Of a DNA stretch of 64,000 nt, positions 46,153 to 57,499 are shown piece by piece (the stretch's first letter is position 1; each line of letters starts with the position of its first letter). This DNA is from Sphingomonas sp. KR3-1. GTDB taxonomy: Bacteria > Pseudomonadota > Alphaproteobacteria > Sphingomonadales > Sphingomonadaceae. Where the stretch lies: positions 248,001 to 312,000 of the forward strand of contig NZ_JBDZDQ010000001.1 in the NCBI RefSeq assembly GCF_040049295.1, written 5' to 3'. The position numbers and the translations under genes are program-made. The notes under the pieces are model-generated. The model was not told where the DNA came from. It made no database searches and saw only the letters and a program-made list of their open reading frames with translations.

Positions 46153-46668
46153 ATGCATATCAAGGAAGAAGCAGTCGAGCGGCACACGCTCGCGGTCATC
46201 GTCGACAACGAGCCGGGCATCCTCGCCCGGATCGCCGGCCTGTTCACCGCGCGGGGCTACAACATCTCCTCGCTCACCGTGTCGGAGATCAGCGACGACG
46301 ACCTGATTAGCCGGATCACCATCGTCACCCACGCCTCGGCGCCGGTGATGGAGCAGATCATCGCCCAGCTCGAGCGGCTGGTGCCGGTGCACAAGGTGAC
46401 CGATCTCACCGCCTTCGGCCCGCATGTCGAGCGCGAGCTGGCGCTGGTGAAGGTCTCGGGCACCGGCGACCACCGGATCGAGGCGCTGCGCCTCGCCGAA
46501 GTCTACCGCGCCCGCGTCGTCGACGCGACGACCTCGAGCTTCGTGTTCGAGGTCACCGGCGGCGTCGAGAAACTGGACAAGTTCGTCGAGCTGATGCGCG
46601 ACCTCGGCCTGGTCGAGGTCGCCCGCACCGGCATCGTCGCGATCGCGAGAGGGGCCGAGGCGGCCTGA
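46153..46668 (+). CDS. ilvN: Acetolactate synthase small (regulatory) subunit
   Basis: This 171-residue regulatory subunit has an N-terminal ACT domain (HTLAVIVDNEPGILARIAGL, GYNISSLTVSE) that binds valine for feedback control, and the C-terminal ALS_SS_C domain (FVFEVTGGVEKLDKFVELMR). It stimulates the large subunit and confers valine sensitivity. It begins four bases after the ilvB stop. Confidence 0.95.
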   Translation: MHIKEEAVERHTLAVIVDNEPGILARIAGLFTARGYNISSLTVSEISDDDLISRITIVTHASAPVMEQIIAQLERLVPVHKVTDLTAFGPHVERELALVKVSGTGDHRIEALRLAEVYRARVVDATTSSFVFEVTGGVEKLDKFVELMRDLGLVEVARTGIVAIARGAEAA

Positions 46669-46676
46669 AATCATAA

Positions 46677-47765
<1,089 letters not shown>

Positions 47766-47776
47766 GCCGACCCGCG

Positions 47777-47804
47777 AGGCCGGCGGGGAAACCCGTCGGC
47801 CTCA
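47777..47804. terminator. Stem-loop after ilvC
   Basis: A 12-bp stem (GAGGCCGGCGGG / CCCGTCGGCCTC, one G-U pair) with a GAAA tetraloop begins 12 bases after the ilvC stop. There is no clear T run. Confidence 0.6.
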
Positions 47805-47942
47805 GCCGCATTCGCTTTCGAACTGCGCCAGCACCGGGTCATATTCGATCTGGGCAAGCGGGATGGTGTACTGCGCGGGTGCCGCGATCGCCCGATTTCC
47901 GCGTGGACGGCGCAGGAGCTTGAAAAAGCGCGAGATACGCAT
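47802..47942 (-). CDS. Possible small basic protein (46 aa)
   Basis: A 46-residue frame begins MRISRFFKLLRRPRGNRAIA and ends QIEYDPVLAQFESECG. The first half is strongly basic and the second half acidic. The upstream region has no clear ribosome-binding site. The rest of the 340-base stretch between ilvC and the TMEM175 gene shows nothing else I can name. Listed because the sequence looks protein-like; expression is uncertain. Confidence 0.35.
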   Translation of the reverse strand: MRISRFFKLLRRPRGNRAIAAPAQYTIPLAQIEYDPVLAQFESECG

Positions 47943-48106
47943 GGCGGGGACCGTTCTGCTGCTTGGCGACTGGGTAAAATCTGGCAGGCCGCCCTCCCCC
48001 GCGCCATTCAGGGCCGCTGCGTAAGTGGAAAGTCCTGATCCCAAGCTTGGTCCAGGCGCCTTTCCCGCCTAGCGTCGCCCCGGCATTCCAAAGGGGCAGG
48101 CGAAGC

Positions 48107-48709
48107 ATGAACGATACCACCGAAGGCCATGGCGGCGTCACTCGGGTCGAAGCCTTCTCCGACGGCGTAATCGCGATCATCATCACGATCATGGTGCTCG
48201 AGATGAAGGCGCCCGCGGAGCATGGCCTCCAGCATCTCTGGGCGCTGTGGCCGGTCTTCACGGCCTATGTGCTCAGCTATGCCTATGTCGCGATCTACTG
48301 GGTGAACCACCACCGCATGTTCTCGCACGCCACGCGCATCACCAACGCGCTGCTCTGGGCGAACATCGCGCTGCTCTTCACGCTGTCGCTGGTGCCCTTC
48401 GCCACCGCCTATCTGGGCGAGCAGCATTTCAGCCATGACGCGGCGCTGGTCTATATGTGCGTGATGATGCTGCCGAGCTTCGCCTATGTCTGGCTGCAGA
48501 CGGTGATCCGCCGCACCGGCCGCCAGGACGACGCCGCGCAATCCTATCACCAGCGCACGCTGCGCAAGGGCGCATTTGCCGCGGCGATCTACGTCGCCGG
48601 CATCGCCCTCACCTTCGCCTCGCCTTGGGCCGGCCTCGCCTGCGCGGCATTGGTCGCGGTGCTGTGGTTCCTCCCCAAGAGCCCGCTCGACGCGCTGTTC
48701 GGGGATTAA
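48107..48709 (+). CDS. TMEM175 family potassium channel-like protein
   Basis: This 200-residue protein belongs to the TMEM175/DUF1211 family of six-helix potassium channels. The defining first helix RVEAFSDGVIAIIITIMVLE carries the FSD motif whose residues line the pore, and WVNHHRMFSHATRI follows in helix 3. Bacterial members form tetramers with low selectivity. It is followed by the convergent TonB receptor gene with a hairpin in between. ATG 48107 gives the family N-terminus. Confidence 0.9.
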   Translation: MNDTTEGHGGVTRVEAFSDGVIAIIITIMVLEMKAPAEHGLQHLWALWPVFTAYVLSYAYVAIYWVNHHRMFSHATRITNALLWANIALLFTLSLVPFATAYLGEQHFSHDAALVYMCVMMLPSFAYVWLQTVIRRTGRQDDAAQSYHQRTLRKGAFAAAIYVAGIALTFASPWAGLACAALVAVLWFLPKSPLDALFGD

Positions 48710-48751
48710 TTCCCTCGACCGCCTTTGCAGGAGAGGGGAAAATAGAAGAGG

Positions 48752-48780
48752 CGCCCCGGTTTCCCGGAGCGCCCTTTCCT
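48752..48780. terminator. Terminator between TMEM175 gene and TonB receptor
   Basis: GAGGCGCCCCGG and CCGGAGCGCCCTT pair around TTTC with one mismatch, between the convergent stops. Confidence 0.5.
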
Positions 48781-48797
48781 GCCCGAAGGCGCTTGCC

Positions 48798-51488
48798 TCA
48801 GAACCCGAAGCGCAGCCGCGCGCCATAGAAGCGCGGATAGCCCGGATAGCCGTTATAATTGCCCGTCTGCTCGGGCACGGCGAAGCCGGTGATGAAGTAA
48901 TAGGTGTTGGTCAGGTTCTCGACATACACCTCGCCGCGGATCTTGCCGTCGTTCGACTGCAGCCCGATCGAGCCGTTGACCAGCGCATAGCCCTCGTTGC
49001 GGATCACCGTGTGGCCGGTCACCGGATCGGGGTTGCTCGAGGGGATGTCGACTTCGCTGTTGTAGCGGAAGTCGAGGTGCACCAGGCCCTTGAGCCCGGT
49101 CGAGACCTGCGGCTCCCAGGTCACCGCGCCGGTCACCGTGTTCTTCGGCTGGTTGTTGAACTGCTTGCCTTCCTGGCCCTGCAGCGGCGTGCCGGTGAAG
49201 TTGTTCGAATCGGCATATTTGGCGCTGATGTAGCTGTAGCCGAGCTGGAAGGTCAGGTCCTTTGCTGGACGGATCGTCGATTCGAGCTCGACGCCCTTCG
49301 AGATGCTCTTGTTGACGTTCTGGACGACGAAGTTGTTGCCCGAGAACACCAGCGACTGCAGGCCGTAGAAGTTCATGTAGAACGCCGCGACGTTCAGCGA
49401 GAAGGCGCGGTTCGGGCTCCACTTGGTGCCGAGCTCGAAGGCGTCGTTGGTCTCCGCGCCGAAGCGCAGGTCGCGGCCCTGCGGCCCGTTGCCGCCAAGC
49501 AGCACCGAGTCGAAGGTCGCCTGGTCGAGATTGTAGCCGCCCGACTTGTAGCCGTGATCATAGCTGCCATAGGCCAGCAGCTTCGGCGAGAACTTGTAGG
49601 CGAGCTTCACCGTGCCGGTGATCTTGTCGTCGCTGAAATTGTCCGTGTAGTGGCCGTTGAACTCGGTGTTCACCGCCGGGTTGCAGCTCAGCAGGTAGAG
49701 GTTGTTGAACAGGCCGAGCTGGCGCAGCAGGTTGGCATAGGCCGTCGCCGCGGGCTGGCCCGCACGCACCTGGTTGAAGAAGGTGCAGCTGCCGGTGTTG
49801 TTGTTGATCGATGCGTCGAGCGCCTTGCGCTCGTGGTTCCAGCGTGCGCCCAGCGTAATCGAGAAATTGTCGCTGACGTTGATGATGTTGTGGGTGAACA
49901 GCGCGAAGGCATCGGTCTTCACGCCGAAATTGTCGTTGTTGTTGCCCTGGCCCGGCGCGGAGGCGGGCAGCGGCGAGGCGGCGAGCGCGGCCAGCCCGGG
50001 GATCGGTGTCGCGTTGTAGCCCGGGATCACGCACAGCCCTGCCGGCGCCGTGCCGGCCTGGGCGCGGAAGCAGCCGACCAGCGGCGCGAGCGTGGCGCCA
50101 TAGACGGCGCTCAGCGCCGCCAGGCTGTTCGGCACGGCCGGGTTCAGGAACACCGCGCCCGGGGTTGGCACCGTAGGGCCGAGCGAGCCGTAGAACTGCA
50201 CGCGGCCGCCAAAGGACGGGCCGGCAAGCGCATTGAACACCGAGTCGACGAACAGATTGCCGTCATTGCCCAGGCGCACCGTGTCGGTCAGGTTGTTCTG
50301 CTCGTGCAGGTAGAAGCCGCCGACCAGCCAGTCGAGCGCACCGCCAAAGGCCGAGCCCTGGAAGCGCACTTCCTGGGTGAGGTCCTTCAGCTCGGTCTTG
50401 TAGCCGGTACGATAGGCGCGATCGATGCCCGAGAAGTCGATGTCCTGGTTGCGCAGCGCGCGCCAGTCGCGATAGCTCGTGATCGACGTCGCCTTGACCG
50501 AACCCAGGTCCCAGTTGACCTCGCTCGAGAAGCCCCAGTCGCGCACCTTCTCGCCATAGTCGCGATTGGGCGAGACGGCCTGGATGCGGTCGCTCGGATC
50601 GCCGGTGTAGATGCCGGTGCGGCCCTGCGACGCGGCGATGCCGTTGATGATCTGCGCGATGCTGCCGCGGGCGACCGAGACGGTGCCGCAGCACTGCTCG
50701 TTGGTCTCGTAATAGTCGCCGATCAGGCGGAAGGTCACGTCGCCGCTGTCGATCAGCGCCTGGCCGCGCAGGTTCCACCGGTCGATGTCGTTGAAGCGGC
50801 GATTGCTGTTCGGATCCTTGATATAGCCGTCGCGCTTCCGGTAGCTGCCGTCGAGGCGCAGCGCGATCTCCTCGCTCACCGGCCCGGTGATCGCGCCCTT
50901 CACGCCATATGCATTGTAGTTGCCGTAGCTGCCCTCGACATAGCCGTGGGTCTCGAACTGCGGCGCCGCGGTGTAGATGCTCAGCGCGCCGGCCGAGGTG
51001 TTGCGGCCGAACAGCGTGCCCTGCGGGCCGCGCAGCACTTCGACGCGCTCCAGCTCGGGAAGCTCGGAGATGGCGACGCCGGCACGCGAACGGAACACGC
51101 CGTCGATGAACACGCCGACCGCTGGCTCGAAGCCCGGGTTGTCGCCGCCGGTGGTGATGCCGCGGATATAGATGGTGGTGCCCGTCGCCGAAGACTGGCC
51201 GGTCGAGCTCTGCACCGAAGGCGCCAGCTGCTCGAGGTCGCGGATATTGTCGACGCCGGCATTCTGCAGCTCGGCGGCACCGATGGCGGTGATCGCGATC
51301 GGCACGTCCTGCACGGTCTCGTTGCGGCGCGTCGCGGTCACGACGATCTCGTTGGCGGACTGATAGCCCTGGTCGTCCGCCGTCGGGGCGGGCGTCGGGC
51401 TCGGCGTCGGCGTGCTGGTCTGGGCGAAGGCAGGCGTCGCGAGGAACAGCGTGAGCGCAGTTGCCGCGAGCAGGTCGAGCTTCTTCAT
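48798..51488 (-). CDS. TonB-dependent outer membrane receptor
   Basis: This 896-residue receptor has a signal peptide (KKLDLLAATALTLFLATPAF), a linker rich in Thr/Pro, a plug domain (EIVVTATRRNETVQDVPIAI, then IYIRGITTGGDNPGFEPAVG and VEVLRGPQGTLFGRNTSAGA) and a 22-strand barrel that ends in FYGARLRFGF. It imports a large ligand (siderophore, sugar or other) using TonB energy. No adjacent regulator, degradative or transport genes hint at the ligand. The start ATG 51488 follows AAGGAGG. Confidence 0.95.
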   Translation of the reverse strand: MKKLDLLAATALTLFLATPAFAQTSTPTPSPTPAPTADDQGYQSANEIVVTATRRNETVQDVPIAITAIGAAELQNAGVDNIRDLEQLAPSVQSSTGQSSATGTTIYIRGITTGGDNPGFEPAVGVFIDGVFRSRAGVAISELPELERVEVLRGPQGTLFGRNTSAGALSIYTAAPQFETHGYVEGSYGNYNAYGVKGAITGPVSEEIALRLDGSYRKRDGYIKDPNSNRRFNDIDRWNLRGQALIDSGDVTFRLIGDYYETNEQCCGTVSVARGSIAQIINGIAASQGRTGIYTGDPSDRIQAVSPNRDYGEKVRDWGFSSEVNWDLGSVKATSITSYRDWRALRNQDIDFSGIDRAYRTGYKTELKDLTQEVRFQGSAFGGALDWLVGGFYLHEQNNLTDTVRLGNDGNLFVDSVFNALAGPSFGGRVQFYGSLGPTVPTPGAVFLNPAVPNSLAALSAVYGATLAPLVGCFRAQAGTAPAGLCVIPGYNATPIPGLAALAASPLPASAPGQGNNNDNFGVKTDAFALFTHNIINVSDNFSITLGARWNHERKALDASINNNTGSCTFFNQVRAGQPAATAYANLLRQLGLFNNLYLLSCNPAVNTEFNGHYTDNFSDDKITGTVKLAYKFSPKLLAYGSYDHGYKSGGYNLDQATFDSVLLGGNGPQGRDLRFGAETNDAFELGTKWSPNRAFSLNVAAFYMNFYGLQSLVFSGNNFVVQNVNKSISKGVELESTIRPAKDLTFQLGYSYISAKYADSNNFTGTPLQGQEGKQFNNQPKNTVTGAVTWEPQVSTGLKGLVHLDFRYNSEVDIPSSNPDPVTGHTVIRNEGYALVNGSIGLQSNDGKIRGEVYVENLTNTYYFITGFAVPEQTGNYNGYPGYPRFYGARLRFGF

Positions 51489-51717
51489 CGGGTGGATCCC
51501 CTCCTTGGCTGCCGGCCGGCTTGTACCGGTCACGGCGTTGCTTTTATCGCCAGCGAAACTAACGCTGCATTTTTGAACCCGTCAACGGGGATACCGGCCG
51601 GAACTCCGCGGATTCCAGCCAATTTTCCCGGGTAGATACAGTATAGCCACACCCGGTTTCTGCGAGAATCGCAGTTGCCGTAGCGTAAAGCCGACAAGCG
51701 GCTGGGAAGAGACGAAA

Positions 51718-52338
51718 ATGGTGCATCTCCACGACGACCCCGAAGATGGCGACATCGTCGCGGCGCCCGCCAAGATTCCGGTGCCCGACGAAGTCTCGGA
51801 TGCGATCCGCACGCTGATCCGCTGGGCTGGCGACGACCCCGAGCGCGAGGGCCTGCTCGACACGCCCGCCCGCGTCGCCCGCGCCTGGAAGGAATATTGC
51901 CAGGGCTATGGCGAGGATCCCGCGCACCACCTCAGCCGCGTGTTCGAGGAAGTCGGCGGCTATGACGATATCGTCCTGCTCAACGGCATTCCCTTCCAGT
52001 CGCACTGCGAGCACCACATGGCGCCGATCACCGGCAAGGCCTCGATCGCGTACCTGCCCAAGGACCGCGTCGTCGGCATCTCCAAGCTCGCCCGCGTGCT
52101 CCACGGCTTCGCCGGCCGCCTCCAGGTCCAGGAGCGGCTGACCGCACAGGTGGCGGACTGCATCTGGGAGCGGCTTCGCCCGCAAGGCGTCGCGGTGGTG
52201 ATCGAGGCGACGCATGGCTGCATGACCGCGCGCGGCGTGCGCACCCCCGGCGTCGGCATGGTCACCAGCCGCATGATGGGCGTGTTCCGCGACGATGAGC
52301 GCAGCCGCCAGGAAGTGCTCAAGCTGATGGGCTATTGA
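51718..52338 (+). CDS. folE: GTP cyclohydrolase I
   Basis: This 206-residue enzyme opens the folate/pterin pathway by converting GTP to dihydroneopterin triphosphate. It has the zinc site SHCEHHMAPITGKASIAYLP and GCMTARGVRTPG, plus VLHGFAGRLQVQERLTAQVA. It heads an operon with a pteridine-type SDR and folB; its stop overlaps the SDR start (TGATG). The divergent TonB receptor lies upstream with about 230 bases between starts. Confidence 0.97.
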   Translation: MVHLHDDPEDGDIVAAPAKIPVPDEVSDAIRTLIRWAGDDPEREGLLDTPARVARAWKEYCQGYGEDPAHHLSRVFEEVGGYDDIVLLNGIPFQSHCEHHMAPITGKASIAYLPKDRVVGISKLARVLHGFAGRLQVQERLTAQVADCIWERLRPQGVAVVIEATHGCMTARGVRTPGVGMVTSRMMGVFRDDERSRQEVLKLMGY

Positions 52339-53102
52339 TGCGGATACTCGTCACCGGCGGCGCACGGCGGATCGGCGCGGCAATCGCCCGCCGGCTGGCC
52401 CTGCGCGGCCACCAGGTTGCGATCCACCACCATAACGCGCCCGAGGATGCCGAGGCACTCCGTGCCCAGATAGAGGCCGAGGGCGGCACGGCCTGCATCG
52501 TCTGCGGCGAGCTCGCCGATGCCGCCACCGCCCCTGCCCTCATCGCCGCCGCGCGCCAGGGCCTGGGCGGCCCGATCGAAGGGCTGGTCAACAACGCCTC
52601 GCAATTCGCCTGGGACGCGCTGCCCCTCACCGATTTCGCGATGCTCGACCAGCATATGCGCGTCAATTGCGGCGCCCCCGTCGCGCTGGCCTCGGCGCTG
52701 GCGGCGCAGCCGGATCTGGACGCGGGCGCGGTGGTCAACCTGCTCGACCAGAAGCTCGCCAACCTCAACCCGGACTTCCTCACCTACACGCTGAGCAAGG
52801 CCGCGCTCGCCACCGCGACCGAGCTGCTCGCCCGCGGCCTCGCCCCGCGCATCCGGGTCAACGCAGTCTCGCCCGGCCTCACCCTGCCGAGCCTGGACCA
52901 GAGTGCCGAGGAATTCGCCGAGCATGCGCGGCAGAACCTGCTCCAGCGCCCGGTCGCGCTGGCCGACATTGCCGCCGCGGTCGAGATGCTGCTCGTCACG
53001 CCGAGCATCACCGGGCAGAACCTCTTCGTCGATTGCGGCCAGCGTTTCCTTGCACGCGACGGCGACGTGATGTTCGAAGGCCGGGAGCGCCCGATTGGCT
53101 GA
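52338..53102 (+). CDS. SDR family pteridine reductase-like (FolM-like)
   Basis: This 254-residue short-chain dehydrogenase has TGGARRIGAAIARRLALRG at the N-terminus (the Arg-rich TGGxRRIG variant typical of pteridine reductases/FolM), NNASQFAWDALP, and the YTLSK catalytic pair (Tyr and Lys near residues 155-159). Its position between folE and folB in one overlapping operon makes dihydrofolate or dihydromonapterin reduction likely. It may stand in for, or back up, dihydrofolate reductase. Its end overlaps folB by eight bases. Confidence 0.85.
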   Translation: MRILVTGGARRIGAAIARRLALRGHQVAIHHHNAPEDAEALRAQIEAEGGTACIVCGELADAATAPALIAAARQGLGGPIEGLVNNASQFAWDALPLTDFAMLDQHMRVNCGAPVALASALAAQPDLDAGAVVNLLDQKLANLNPDFLTYTLSKAALATATELLARGLAPRIRVNAVSPGLTLPSLDQSAEEFAEHARQNLLQRPVALADIAAAVEMLLVTPSITGQNLFVDCGQRFLARDGDVMFEGRERPIG

Positions 53103-53445
53103 GTACACGATCCTGCTCGACGGGCTCGAGGTCGTCATGGGCCTCGGCATCCACGCGCACGAGCGCGCCGCGCCGCAGCGCGTGACGCTCCACGTCGCGA
53201 TGACCTGCCGCTATACCGCGCCGCCCGAGGACCGGATCGATGCCGTGGTCGACTACGATTTCCTGCGAACCGGCATCCGCAAGCTCGCGGAATCGCGTCA
53301 TTTCGAACTGCAGGAAACGCTCTGCGATCAGGTCGCGGCGCTGGCCCTGGCGGATGCGCGGGTGGTCAAGGTCACCGTCCGCTCGATGAAGCTCGACGTC
53401 TATCCCGATGCGCGGATTGGCTGCGAGGTCAGCCGCAGCCGCTAG
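53095..53445 (+). CDS. folB: Dihydroneopterin aldolase
   Basis: This 116-residue enzyme cleaves dihydroneopterin to hydroxymethyl-dihydropterin and glycolaldehyde. It has DGLEVVMGLGIHAHERAAPQ, VDYDFLRTGIRKLAESRHFE and the KVTVRSMKLDVYPDA C-terminus containing the active-site region. TTG 53095 is the start, lying inside the end of the SDR gene. Confidence 0.93.
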   Translation: MAEYTILLDGLEVVMGLGIHAHERAAPQRVTLHVAMTCRYTAPPEDRIDAVVDYDFLRTGIRKLAESRHFELQETLCDQVAALALADARVVKVTVRSMKLDVYPDARIGCEVSRSR

Positions 53446-53449
53446 GACC

Positions 53450-54619
53450 CTAGGCCGCCGCCGCCGCCCGCGGCGGTGCCTGCACTATCGGCATCATCCC
53501 CCAGGCATGGAACACCGCCACGCGGTTCCGCCCCTCGCCCTTGGCACGATAGAGCGCGACATCGGCACGGATCAGCGCCTCGGCCGGGGGCTCGCCCGGC
53601 GCATAGTCGGCCACACCGAAGCTGGCGCTGAGCAAGTGATCCTCGGCCAGCGCATCGTGGCGGATCGCATGGAAATGCATGCGCAGCACCTCGGCCAGCC
53701 CCACCGCGTCGCCGGCGCTGTTGCCCGGCAGGAACACCGCAAACTCCTCGCCGCCCAGCCGCCCGACCTTGAAGCCGGTCCCGGCGAGCACATCGGCGAA
53801 CAGCCGGATCACTTCGTCGCCGACATGATGGCCGTAGCGATCGTTGACGCGCTTGAAATGGTCGATGTCGCTATAGATCACCGCGCCGCCCCTGAGCGGC
53901 TCGGCGCGCACCACCTGCTCGAAGGCCTGGCGGTTGAGCACCCCGGTCAGGTGGTCGCGCTCGGCGCGCAGGCGGTAGCGGGCGATCACGCCGCCGATGA
54001 TCCGCGCGAGCAGCAGGAACACGCAGGGCGGTGTCATCAGCGCCGAGGTGAGCAGCATGGCGCGCTCGATCGCGCTGACCTTGACCACGGCATAGGGAAC
54101 CCACAGCCCGAATGCCGCAGGATAGAGCGGCACGCGGGCCAGGAAGGTCAGCGCGACCACTGCCAGCCCGGCGATCAGCGCATTGTCGATCGTGCCGCGC
54201 GGGTGCGTGCGGAGCAGCCGCGCCATCCCGTCCCACAGCCCCAGCGCGCAGGCGAACTGGAAGGGCGTCACCATGACGACGAACGGCGCACCGGCAGCGA
54301 GCAATAGCATCGAGAAGGCGGCGAGCCCGGCACAGGCGCCGATCACCCGCCAGTCCTGCGCGCCGCCGCCGGTCGCGATGCGCACTGCCTGGCTGAAGCA
54401 GAGAAAGGCCACCGGCACCAGCACGATCACCGCAACATGCTCGACCGGCCCGCCCTTGAGGAGCGAGAAGACGAGCATCTCGAGCGTGCCGCACAGCAGC
54501 GACGCGGCGATCCAGGAGAGCGCGGATTCGCCCCGCAGGCCGATCCGGATCGCACCCACGAGCAATGCCAGCGCTGCGAAGACGCATGCATGCACCACTG
54601 TAAGGCTGACGATCAACGC
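53450..54619 (-). CDS. Membrane-bound GGDEF diguanylate cyclase
   Basis: This protein of about 390 residues has a seven-helix membrane sensor region and a C-terminal GGDEF domain with the active-site GGEEF and RDHLTGVLNRQAFEQVVRAE, SDIDHFKRVNDRYGHHVGDE. It should make cyclic di-GMP. The inhibitory I-site (RxxD, five residues before GGEEF) is replaced by GTGFKVGRL, so product inhibition may be lost. TTG 54619 follows GGGGGA; GTG 54637 is an alternative. It is convergent with folB and upstream of nothing obvious. Confidence 0.9.
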   Translation of the reverse strand, partial: ALIVSLTVVHACVFAALALLVGAIRIGLRGESALSWIAASLLCGTLEMLVFSLLKGGPVEHVAVIVLVPVAFLCFSQAVRIATGGGAQDWRVIGACAGLAAFSMLLLAAGAPFVVMVTPFQFACALGLWDGMARLLRTHPRGTIDNALIAGLAVVALTFLARVPLYPAAFGLWVPYAVVKVSAIERAMLLTSALMTPPCVFLLLARIIGGVIARYRLRAERDHLTGVLNRQAFEQVVRAEPLRGGAVIYSDIDHFKRVNDRYGHHVGDEVIRLFADVLAGTGFKVGRLGGEEFAVFLPGNSAGDAVGLAEVLRMHFHAIRHDALAEDHLLSASFGVADYAPGEPPAEALIRADVALYRAKGEGRNRVAVFHAWGMMPIVQAPPRAAAAA

Positions 54620-54703
54620 TGTTCCCCCACCGCCCAAGCTTGGGACGAAAGGCGTTAACGCCAGCCTTACTGCGTTCGATTTTTCCGATGGCCGGCCCGG
54701 CGC

Positions 54704-56362
<1,659 letters not shown>

Positions 56363-56407
56363 GACAGCTCTCTCTCGGCTGGAGACTTGGTTTGCAACTT
56401 GAATGAT

Positions 56408-56448
56408 GCCCTTAGGGGCGTGCGCGTGCGCGTCCGGCCCCTAAGGGC
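56408..56448 (-). promoter_or_regulatory. leuA leader hairpin (candidate attenuator)
   Basis: A perfect 12-bp stem GCCCTTAGGGGC / GCCCCTAAGGGC (56448-56437 and 56419-56408) with a 17-base loop lies 45 bases before leuA. The stop codon of the leader peptide is inside its 5' arm. There is no T run after it. Confidence 0.65.
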
Positions 56449-56515
56449 GGATAAGTCGCAGACCAAGAAGCGCGTGGTTCGTCATGTTGGCGCGGACCAT
56501 GGCCAAGCCGGCCAA
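56441..56515 (-). CDS. Leucine-rich leader peptide of leuA
   Basis: A short frame (TTG 56515, or ATG 56500 or 56485) ends at TAG 56441. The TTG is nine bases after GGGAGG. The peptide ends HALLGLRLIRP, with four Leu codons (CTT CTT, CTG, CTT) in six positions, directly in front of the stem at 56408-56448. This is the classic layout of a biosynthetic operon leader, in which ribosome stalling at Leu codons changes the downstream RNA structure. Expression is not shown. Confidence 0.6.
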   Translation of the reverse strand: MAGLAMVRANMTNHALLGLRLIRP

Positions 56516-56595
56516 TTTTGTCCACCTCCCGCGGATGCTTTTTCTTAAAGCTTTGACCCTAGGCGAAATTTCGAGAGGGGTTCGGAGACCGATCG

Positions 56596-56988
56596 ATGTT
56601 GCAGCTTATCTATGTCAGCACCGCGCGCGCGAATGATGCCGATTGCGCCGCGATCCTGGCGACCTCGCGCGAGAACAACGGCCGCGACGGGATCACCGGC
56701 CTGCTCTATTCGGATGGCAAGCGCTTCCTCCAGGCGCTCGAAGGCCCGGAGGATCGGGTCGAAGCCGCGCTGGCGCGCATCCAGGCCGATCCCCGCCACC
56801 GCGCGATCGTGCTGCTCTCGCGCCGCACCGTCGATCACCGCGATTTCGGCGACTGGGCGATGGCGCATCGCCTGCCGGGTGCCGATGGCGACCTGTTCCT
56901 CGCCCGCGTCGCGCAGCTCGTTGCCCAGGCCTCGCCCGATGTCCGTGCCACGTTCGAGGGTTTTGCCGAGGCGCGCCGCGCCGCCTGA
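56596..56988 (+). CDS. BLUF domain blue-light sensor
   Basis: This 130-residue protein is a single BLUF domain that binds FAD and senses blue light. The critical residues are present: Tyr6 in LIYVSTA, Asn28 in SRENNGRDGITGLLYS and Gln46 in RFLQALEG, followed by RIQADPRHRAIVLLSRR. It has no output domain, like PixD-type short BLUF proteins that act through a partner. It is divergent from leuA, with a 10-bp palindrome CGAAATTTCG (56564-56573) between them. Confidence 0.94.
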   Translation: MLQLIYVSTARANDADCAAILATSRENNGRDGITGLLYSDGKRFLQALEGPEDRVEAALARIQADPRHRAIVLLSRRTVDHRDFGDWAMAHRLPGADGDLFLARVAQLVAQASPDVRATFEGFAEARRAA

Positions 56989-56994
56989 GCGCGG

Positions 56995-57216
56995 TCAGTT
57001 GGCGTTGTCGACTGCCGCGGCTGCGCTGTTCGTGTCGTCCTCGGCCGTGGCTGCCGGCGTCGGCGCAACTTCTTCGGCCGGCGTATCGCTTGCCTTCGGG
57101 CTCGGCGTGGCGACGATCTCGGCCATGGGGGGCGGGTCGGAATAGTTGGTGCCGGTGGTCGATCCGCCGCCACAGCCTGCCAGAATCAGGCATCCGCCCA
57201 GCACCAGAACGCGCAT
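56995..57216 (-). CDS. Small putative lipoprotein
   Basis: This 73-residue protein has a signal peptide with lipobox LAGC (RVLVLGGCLILAGCGGGS) and a Thr/Ala/Pro-rich, low-complexity remainder (ATPSPKASDTPAEEVAPTPA). It is probably lipid-anchored and disordered. Function is unknown. It converges on the BLUF gene seven bases from its stop. The region from 57217 to 57499 holds no gene; a short stem (GGTGAGG/CCTCACC, about 57379-57400) may be part of the swib leader. Confidence 0.6.
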   Translation of the reverse strand: MRVLVLGGCLILAGCGGGSTTGTNYSDPPPMAEIVATPSPKASDTPAEEVAPTPAATAEDDTNSAAAAVDNAN

Positions 57217-57499
57217 CCCGCTTCCCCCTCTCACCGTGAAAATCCCCCTTAGCACGGCGATTTCCCCTCTCCTACCGGCCGTTTAACCCCACTTATCCCC
57301 AAAATGTCGCTCTCAGAGCCCATCTCGGCGCATCTGCTCTCTAGACAGACGCGATTTGTGACGATCAAAGGGTTGTCAGGTGAGGCGTAACACCCTCACC
57401 ACGGTACATCGTAGGCGCGCAATGCGGTGCAAGGGTTCGCACAAGCCGCAGGCGCCCACGAAGGCATAGCCCGTCCAGGGCAGGAACAGGAGAAGAATT

